Source: Tamarix chinensis (taxonomy: Eukaryota > Streptophyta > Magnoliopsida > Caryophyllales > Tamaricaceae). From it: DNA of 64,000 nt. This document shows, in pieces, positions 56,780-64,000 of this stretch; the stretch's first letter is position 1; every line of letters begins with the position of its first letter. The position numbers and the translations under genes are program-made. Under the pieces are notes generated by a model. That model was not told the origin of the DNA. It saw nothing but the letters and a program-made list of their open reading frames with translations, and made no database searches. The stretch covers positions 104,514,922-104,578,921 of the forward strand of contig CM060175.1 of NCBI GenBank assembly GCA_030549775.1. Direction: 5' to 3'.

Positions 56780-58098
56780 CAATAGAATGATCCAAATAAT
56801 ATGAAAGTATTTCCACATCACTAAAACACATGTTCGCCTAAATTTGTAAGCGTATGGATGACTTTGTAGCGATACAAATTACTAATTTTTATTATCTAGA
56901 TCAATCAAAATGACAAGGTTAATAATAACGATAGAAAACATTGCAAATACTAGATGATTTTAACAACAAATTTCATTTACTAAGAAAATCCTAGGATCAA
57001 ACCTTAATTGCAATTCCATTGTGAATTAATGAATTGATCAAATGCATCTCATATTAATCTATGCGTTAGGAATAACTAACCTATGACAATTGTTTGCCTC
57101 TTTTGATGACTAAAAGTTGTGCCCAGCTCAGTTTAACCTATTTTCATGGTGCTAAACCAATTTAAATCCATTAAGTTCACATTATTTCAATACGTGCTTG
57201 AGAATTGCTGACTTAATTTTGTGATTAACCAATTCTTGTTCAATTACTGCTTTTCGACATTAGTCTTTACCTTTTAGTTTCTCGATGAACAACCTAATTT
57301 TATCAAATCAATGACCAATGGAATTAACTTTAAACAATTAAACCCTATCAATTGAATAACACCACCAGTCAATTTATGAGAGCAATTAGACTAATTCATC
57401 AAACAAACATTGAAAACAAACTTAATTTGATCATAAAATAAACAACAGGATAACACATTATTAAAATAGAGAAATAAATAGATTAGAAGAAACCTTAATG
57501 TTAGACTACAAGTGTTCCATGTAGATTTTCCAAAATAGAGAGATCACAAACATATAAAAACCAAGATCTAATTGTTGCTTGAATATACGATGAAGAAGAG
57601 GGGAGATCAGAGAGGAAAAAGCTAAGAAAATGACCTAAGTTGTACTAAAGAAGTCTGGAAAAAAATTCCTCTTAATGTAATCGTCGAAGCGAAATTAAAA
57701 TCTTGTGAGGAAATAGATCCTAACAGCCAACATGGTTGTGTAGCTTAGTACGTCCAGGTTGTATTTAGCTTTGTTTATCCATTTTGCTATTTTTTGGACA
57801 TAATTTGCCATTTCAACCATAATTTTTTCATCCAATCTCAAAATGAGGTGATTCAACTTGCATTGGAGAGCTAATAAAGAGAGCTACAACTTCTATATTT
57901 TAAGTTTTTCTAGATTTGGAGTGGATCATGAATGAAAATTCAATTATTCATTCTTATATATACATTGCCCTCTTGAAACATGCATTCCTAACCCTGTTGT
58001 CACTTTAAAATTTTATAACTCTTGAATCTTTTAATATTAGGTCAATACTTATATATAAGAGAATAGAGTACAACAATGTCTTCGATGTAAACAAAAAA
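56780..58098. other. Non-coding section of LTR G left of LTR D
   Basis: About 1.3 kb without open frames or clear repeats. Phrases such as CATAATTTGCCATTTCAACC and CTCAAAATGAGGTGATTCAAC look like non-coding LTR-retrotransposon sequence, but I cannot say whether this is U3 of G or a further, unrecognised insertion. Confidence 0.35.
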
Positions 58099-58645
58099 TG
58101 TAACACTCCCAAAAATTACTATTGAAAAATTTCTTTGTAAACATAAAATCATACACCATAAAAGGGGTTGTTACTGCCATAATTGGTATAAGTCTGGCCC
58201 AAACCATCCTCGTACCAGCTATAAGGTTTAATAAAAATAGATGCAACTATGATAAACCCAGCAAGAAAAGTGTTTCATAACATAATGAAGGTTAAATGTT
58301 AATATTCAGAAAATGTAGAAATACAAAACATCATTCAACTGAAATAAATATTAACTAGAAAATAAAAAAGGTAAATATCGAGATAATACTCTCATCGAGC
58401 CCCAACCCTAGGTTAATACAGTATTACTCTGCCATGATTATGTCATCATAAGCAGCAAAATCATCTAGGGCATTGTTAGTCACTTGCACAGACTCAAGAT
58501 GGGACACTACTTATGTGAATGATACTACATCAAGACATAAAGAAACATAAGTAGGTTAAAGTAGTTCGTTCGTTATTGTTTGAACTCAAGTCATTAGTGT
58601 AGTAATTAGTCATCTCTCGAATTATATCCATGTGGGTTCGGGGAT

Positions 58646-59090
58646 CCCACTTTTCTCACTGGTGGATTGGTAAATACAACACAATCTATGACAGTATGCT
58701 CCTAACTACTATTTTCACCGGTGAACTGTTAAATATAACATAATCCAAGGTAGAATACTCCCGACCAGTATTCTCACTGGTGGATCGGTAAATATAATAC
58801 AATCTAGGACATAATGCTCCTCATCATTATTCTCACCCGTGGACCGGTAAACATAATACACATGGTCCTGACCCATGTGGTGTTCCGCTGTAAGTAATTA
58901 GTGCTTTTTCATAGATTATTATTGTCTATGGGTTTCATTACTTAAGCTCGGGAACCCCATTATTCTCACTAATGGATTGTTAAATATAATACCTTCTAAC
59001 CACTATTCTCACTGGTGGACTTTTAAATATACTACAATCCAGGGCAAAACGCTCCTGACCACAATTCTCACCGGTGGACCGATAAATATA
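58646..59090. repeat. Hairpin-motif array in LTR D
   Basis: ACTATTCTCACTGGTGGA and variants followed by TCGGTAAATATAATA recur about every 60 bp (58653, 58708, 58768, 58827, 58950, 58995, 59060), with a higher-order break at 58880-58940 like that of LTR A. Confidence 0.8.
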
Positions 59091-61066
59091 ATATAAATGG
59101 GCTCGACTCAAGTGATCTTTGACTTTAAGTAATTATTGTCTTATTTATTCAGATATCACTCACAACCATACACAACCCATGTATGATTCCTGGCCTCCTT
59201 CCACCTTGGGCCAACCTTAGCTTCATAGAAATCCTAGTTTCTTAAGTCCGAGGTATTCTCACCCTTTAATTATCCTTTGAGTCCCCAAATTATCAAACAA
59301 CCCAACCTTCTTATTAGGAACCCTATTCATGTATAAGTCATAGCCCATTTCCCTCGTTCCTCATATATAATACAACTAGCCCCTATAGCTACCCCTTAAA
59401 ATCGTAGTTTGACGCATATGGGCCTAACCCCTCATCTACTACTTATTCATCCCTAAACTCCCACAAGCATGTATACGTTACCGTAATTATCAATCCCCCA
59501 AGGTTTTGTAGCCTAACTCCTTCATTTCGCACATACGATAACAACCTCCTCAAATGACTCATTTCGAAACCCTAATCTCCCTTTTGTATTTGTATCCACT
59601 CCTATATATCCCACCTAACTATTAGACTTAACACACTTTCCCCGTAAAGCATATCCAACATCATAGTTGAGAGGCACAACCCAACTCTCCCATCTCCTAC
59701 ATGTGATAATGACCTACCATTCGGATTTTGTATTCCAAAAACCCTAATTTCACCCCTTAGTACTTTCCCATCCCCTAGCATCTAAGGACTCCCCCATGTA
59801 TTGCCAAAATACCCCAACAATACCATCATCTGCCCCCATAACCATTCTTAATAATCATCCCTCACTTAGTTACCCTCAAATATAGATCATTTTAGGTTTG
59901 ACTCTCTATGTATGGTCAACTCTCTCCATGTAATATCTGCCCTAATCCCCTTTTATAATATTCATACTCATTATTTAACATTTTTCACAGGATATTTGAC
60001 TAACTTTTTTCTCTAGGGTTTCCCCATATGCCTCATTCCACCATATTGACCAAAGTGCCCTAGGTCTCTAAGACTCCACCTAAGCCTCATGGATTAAAAT
60101 GTAAGAATTTCTCAATAACTCTCAACACATGTAATAACACATAATAGAATTACACAACAACATATGAATCAAATAGTTAATTCCACACATACTTTTACCT
60201 TAGATCCTTACAAGACAAGCTGCACAATCAACCCTAGAACATATAACATTTCATGCAAGTATTAACTTAGCACATAACAAAACTACATAAGCACAAAGAC
60301 CTAGCTATAAGTGCATCCTTACCAAAATAGCTTTGGTCTTGAAGCAATAAAATCCTATGCCTCCGCTTTTGTAGACACCAAAATAGTACCTAAAAATGGA
60401 AATACCCAACTTAGGCTAATTTATCATTTTTCTACCTTTTTCCTAATAATAATGATAATGATAATGATAGTGAGTTTAATTAAAAAAAGTTCAAAATGGA
60501 TGAAATGAAGGTGGTGTGACAAGAATAGGCAAAAGAAATGGAGGGCGGTGCGGTGGCGGTCACGTTGGTGGTGGCGGCATAAAGTGGAGGTAGTATTTGG
60601 TTGGGAAAGAGTAGGGCTTATTTCTTTGGTGATTGTGGGCGGTGTTAGCACTAGCTAGGCTAGTGGGAGGGAAGGTGGGTCATGGCGACGGTGGTGACAA
60701 CCGTGGTGGCGCAATCGAGGGGAAAGGAGGAGAAGAAGGGGGAAATGGGGGGGAAAGGTGGTGGAGAGGGTTGGCCGCATAGGGTGGGTGCCTCTGCGAA
60801 AGGTGGAGGCGTGGTGGCGGTGTAGAGAGAGGGAAATGGGCTAGTGGAGGTGGTGGTGTGGGGTGGTGAGACTTGTCCACTTCGCATGGTCGGGGAGAGG
60901 AGAGGAAGGGGAGAAGGAGGGAGGTGAGGGGGATGCAAGGAAGTGAGAGGAGTGGAATTTCGGCGGCAATGTGGCTTGGCTACAGCGGCGGCTGAAGGCA
61001 AGGAAGGGAAAGGGTGCAGGCGAGGATCGACGAGGGAGAAAGAGAGGAGATGCAGAGGTGAGGAGG

Positions 61067-61074
61067 TATTTATA
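61067..61074 (-). promoter_or_regulatory. TATA box candidate of LTR D
   Basis: TATTTATA on plus, TATAAATA in the LTR's orientation, inside the pyrimidine-rich block. Confidence 0.4.
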
Positions 61075-61746
61075 GACTGTGAGGGACGGTAATGACAAGA
61101 GGGGAAAGGGAGAAGGGTGGTCAGTCGTTGAGGGGTTGGCGGTGGCAAGGGAGGACAAGGTGCAAGTCTGCAATGTAGGGGGAATTGTGTAGGGCCATGC
61201 CAGCATGCATGCCCTGTAGGGATGGAAAGGGAATGGGGGAGGGGAGGTTGGTTGGTGGCAGTCGTGGGTGGATGCAAAATTAGCAACTGGGGGGGTAGGT
61301 TTGCAGAATGGGATGTAGGGGACGGGGAGAGAAAGGAAAAAGGAACAAGAAGGGAGGGGTAAAGAAGGAAAAGAAGAAAAAGAGAAGGGAGGTTAGGTCA
61401 TTGCTCGGGGGAAAAGAAAAAGGGGTGGGGGTGCTTGGGTCGATTGGGGGAAATAAGGAGGAGAAGAGAAGGGAGTGCTTGGGTCATTGCAGCGTAGCCT
61501 AGGTAGAGGAAGAAAAAAAAAAGAAAGAAGAAGAAAGAAAGAAAAGGGAAAGAAAAAGAATGGAGAAAAGAAAAGGATAAGGGGAATAAATAGGGAAATA
61601 AAAAGGAAAGAAATAAAAGGAGACAATGAGATTTTTGGGTTGTTTGGAGGATTAATAAAATAATTAAAAATTATTATATTTACCTATAATTTATTTTATT
61701 CTAAATAATTAAAATACGGCTTCTAAATAATAAATTTTAAATCTCA

Positions 61747-61747
<1 letters not shown>

Positions 61748-61784
<37 letters not shown>
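61748..61784. repeat. (ATT)n microsatellite, ~12 units
   Basis: Uninterrupted ATT run near the right end of LTR D. Confidence 0.95.
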
Positions 61785-61787
<3 letters not shown>

Positions 61788-62212
61788 GTAACTATATTTT
61801 ATTTTATTTATTATTTTATTTTTCTATTATTTATTCTTAGAAAAATTTTTGAGACATTGCATAAAACATGCATCAAGCATCCATAAATGATCCTTGAAAG
61901 ATACAAATATAATGTATATTTTTCTTTTTTATCAAGACACTAATTAGAAGTTTAGGAAATCATTGGAAGAGAAATCAAAACAAAAACAAAAAGTACCTCA
62001 AAGTTTCAAGAGAATTAGTTGATTGGCTTTATTGTACTAGATTACTGGTTCTTTTGGAGTGAATAATCAGGTTTCATAATGAAGCAGTTGACTAGTGTTA
62101 GGTACGATAAATCAAAAGGTACAACTGAGACCGACTTATTCATCCATTTTTCAAGCATTTTGCAAGACTCAACTTATTTTTCTTTAATTATTTTAGGATG
62201 TGTATTACAATT

Positions 62213-62465
62213 TTTTTTAAACACTTGAATGTTTGGGCATTGGTACACTGTATGCTATTATTAAACACTTGCGCCTTTGGGTTGTGGCACGTTGCATGTT
62301 ATTGTTAAACACTTGAGCCTTCTTATTATGGTATATTGCATGTTATCATTGATCACTTAAGCCTTTAAGCCATGATACGTTATGTGTTATCGTCAAACAC
62401 TTAAGTCGTTGGACCTTGGAACGTTGTGTGTTATCGTCAAACACTTGAGTCTTCAGGCTATAACA
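62213..62465 (+). repeat. 44-bp tandem array of LTR F, right part (about six units)
   Basis: Units start AAACACTTG(A/C) or GATCACTTAAG and end GCATGTTATTGTT, TGTGTTATCGTC, etc., with a 44-bp step. Direct continuation of 54023-54108 across LTR G. Confidence 0.85.
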
Positions 62466-63422
62466 TTAGGTGATTTGGGTTTGTATAACCCTTGATTCTG
62501 TTTTGAGATGTTGATATACTATTATATTGCCATGTATTGCATGCTTCATAATTAGTGATTTATTTTATGTCGTATATAATTATTATTATTTGATGTAGCA
62601 TGTTATTGGTAGTTTTATAGGGCTCATGATCCATAACTTCTTCCTGATTTTTATTCTTAGCATGATGTTGGTTTATGTAATGATTTGTATGATGTTTGTA
62701 TATATCGCACATGTTAACGTATGTGTATGGGATGAGTTATGATTTTTGTATTAAGTAAGCATGATATTATGTAAATGTAATGCACTTGGATTCTATATGC
62801 ATTTGATATTGTGTTTCATGTTTCTCCCATAAGGTAGGGTAGCGTGATTACTTTTGTTGATTGGATCTTGTGATGAACCATTGATGGTGGGAAACATATT
62901 AGTTGGGCATGTTTGATTTTGAAAACCTTGTCGTCAGATAGAATACTAGACTTGAGGTTTTAGAATAGGATATTTGGTGGATTGATTTGTTTAATATAGT
63001 TTTTCCCATCCTTGGGATCTTCTTTTGATATTCTTATCAGATGAATTATATTTATTTGATTTGTGTTTTCATTAGAGATGTATTTGGACTTTATTTTCTT
63101 TTTCCTCTTTATGTTTTTGAAAGTCTTGGTCAAAATCATAGGGTTTTTTTTTTTATTTGTACTAATGATGATTTACATCATGGAAAGCATATGATTTTCA
63201 TATTTCATTATATGTCTTCTTGTGGGAGGTCAATCTTTTGATATTTGATGATATTTTACATTTTATTAATTAATTTTAATTTTGCACTTGACATAAATTG
63301 GGTAGATGAGTGCATTTTATTTATGTTAGATGTGGCAATTTTATCAATTTTCTTATGTCTTTTTTTTAATTTTCCTATTTGATGTGAATTATTTTTTGGT
63401 TTATGAAAATGAAGGTGTTATA

Positions 63423-63599
63423 ATCAGGGCATACAAGTTTAATTTTTCTTTGCTTTACATTCAATATAGGCTGGAAATAGGTTGTACAATCTCGATAATG
63501 GATTTAGTAGAAACACGCAGAAATTTTAATTTAGTTTTGGCTTTTTTTTTGAAAATAAAAAATTTTAGGTGAGAAAATGCGAGTGTTTCGTTCAAAGAG
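63423..63599. other. Spacer right of LTR F
   Basis: No domain recognised. The 80-codon frame 63330-63572 crosses the LTR F end and is taken as chance. Confidence 0.4.
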
Positions 63600-63860
63600 T
63601 GGTGACAATCATTTAAAATACTATCGAAAACTTGTATAAAAAGAATGTTGTCTAAAAAGTGATAAAAGTTTATCAGAACAATGTTATAGTTGCATAATGT
63701 TGAAATAGAAAGTGTTGAAAATTTATTTAAACAATATTGAAATAAGGAGTGTTGAAATTTTTTTTTTTAGGATCGTGTTGAAAATTTATATTAAGCATTT
63801 TGAAATTTATTATAATAGTGTTGAAAATTTATATAAAGAATGTTGAAATTTGGTTATTAA
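63600..63860 (+). repeat. Array of GTGTTGAAAATTTATATAAA motifs
   Basis: AATGTTGAAATAGAAA, GTGTTGAAAATTTATTTAAA, GTGTTGAAATTTTTTTT, GTGTTGAAAATTTATATTAAG and GTGTTGAAAATTTATATAAAG recur every 20-40 bp. Same motif family as 29770-30060. The element it belongs to runs out of the window or is unrecognised. Confidence 0.6.
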
Positions 63861-64000
63861 GAGCAACTTGATTTCTTGATTGTTTTCCAATACAAGTTGT
63901 TCCTTATATACAACCATCATGATCGTAGTCTTAGGCTAAAATAATTACAATTGCCGAATCAATCACTATAAATTAGAAACTAATTAACTATACAAAAGAA

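Larger units (their letters stand above)
58099..61861 (-). mobile_element. Giant solo LTR D, 3763 bp, inside LTR G
   Basis: Left end TGTAACACTCCCAAAAATT, right end AAAAATTTTTGAGACATTGCA. Flanks AAAAA and TAAAA, four of five matching. Box GTTACTGCCATAATTGGTATAAG at 58169-58191, 70 bp from the end. Hairpin array 58646-59090, purine-rich plus-strand block 60530-61640, (ATT)n at 61748-61784. Closest to LTRs A and B by array type and by the TAATAAT run at the edge of the purine block (60448; B at 26631). Confidence 0.75.
54109..62209 (-). mobile_element. Giant LTR G (about 4.3 kb without D), inserted into LTR F
   Basis: Left end TGTAACACCCCCAATT, right end TTTTAGGATGTGTATTACA at 62209. It splits the 44-bp array of F, giving an independent proof of insertion. 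Flanks GTTAT and ATTTT agree at three of five bases, so the duplication has decayed. Box-like ATGTCATAACCACATTAAAC lies at 54178-54197. Contains ACTAGTTGATTGGT repeats on both sides of nested LTR D (55480-55740 and 62015-62110). Confidence 0.62.
50036..63422 (+). mobile_element. Giant LTR F (about 5.3 kb without insertions), host of LTR G
   Basis: Left end TATAATACCACAGTTTTTG, right end AATGAAGGTGTTATA, both decayed forms of the family termini. AT-rich U3, TTAAAATAAA near 51316, CT-rich leader at 51360-51520, and AAACC/CTAA-type mid-section follow in plus orientation. A 44-bp array is interrupted at 54108 and resumes after 62209. The family box TGTTAGATGTGGCAAT is at 63325-63340, 82 bp from the end. 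Flanking pentamers TTCAT and ATCAG agree in three positions, consistent with an old insertion. Confidence 0.62.

Noticed and set aside
60660..61626. Minus-strand frames of up to 208 codons in LTR D
   Set aside because: Same base-bias effect as in LTR A; composition is Pro/Ser/His/Thr and the frames do not correspond between LTR copies.
63330..63572. 80-codon frame at the right end of LTR F
   Set aside because: It spans the proposed LTR boundary and shows no domain.
1..64000. tRNA, rRNA or known microRNA genes
   Set aside because: I looked for intact tRNA arms, rRNA signatures and common plant microRNA sequences on inspection and saw none; a covariance-model scan would be decisive.
1..64000. 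Endogenous viral sequence
   Set aside because: No coat, movement or pararetroviral motifs recognised; the reverse-transcribing relics present are LINE and Ty3/gypsy type.

Overview
This window is plant nuclear DNA, almost certainly from an angiosperm with a repeat-rich genome. It is strongly AT-rich and nearly gene-free. It holds one intact intron-containing gene of a land-plant family (DUF538), and everything else recognisable is a plant-type transposable element: Ty3/gypsy long terminal repeats (LTRs), CACTA (En/Spm) transposons, a LINE 3' end, a miniature LTR retrotransposon (TRIM) and a foldback MITE. There is no operon-like packing, bacterial signal, CRISPR array, rRNA or tRNA gene. I could not place the species.

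Layout. 1-7.2 kb: AT-rich sequence with a recent 135-bp tandem array, the 3' end of a Ty3/gypsy polyprotein running into an LTR, a possible SINE, and a decayed LINE 3' end. 7.2-13.3 kb: a decayed CACTA element with a complete but broken TNP2 transposase. 12.96-13.22 kb: a foldback MITE. 13.8-14.8 kb: the DUF538 gene, two coding exons, with a pyrimidine-rich upstream region whose opposite strand is a strong G-quadruplex candidate. 14.8-18.8 kb: mostly non-repetitive spacer.

18.8-63.4 kb is dominated by one family of very large LTRs that lack any internal retrotransposon region (probable solo LTRs, 1.9-5.3 kb each). I bounded them by eye from their TGTAAYRCCCC...GGGG-TTACA-like ends and, for four copies, perfect 5-bp target-site duplications: A 18772-23628 (TTATA), B 24513-27708 (AATAT), C 30385-33733 (TTCTT), E 35941-40826 (TAAAT). 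D, F, G and H are less perfectly bounded. Together A-H and their nests cover about 31.6 kb, half the window.

The insertions are nested. TRIM 23991-27782 is split by B. A minus-strand CACTA element (about 34344-47908) is split by E and H. LTR F (50036-63422) is split inside a 44-bp tandem array by G (54109-62209), which is itself split by D (58099-61861).

Apart from the DUF538 gene I see no gene likely to make a protein. Most long open frames are low-complexity shadows of the purine/pyrimidine-biased LTR leaders. I found no convincing new biochemical system. The most informative content is the insertion history and the conserved non-coding structure of the giant LTR family: a shared box 68-90 bp from one end, hairpin arrays, spacer arrays and TATA plus pyrimidine-rich leaders.
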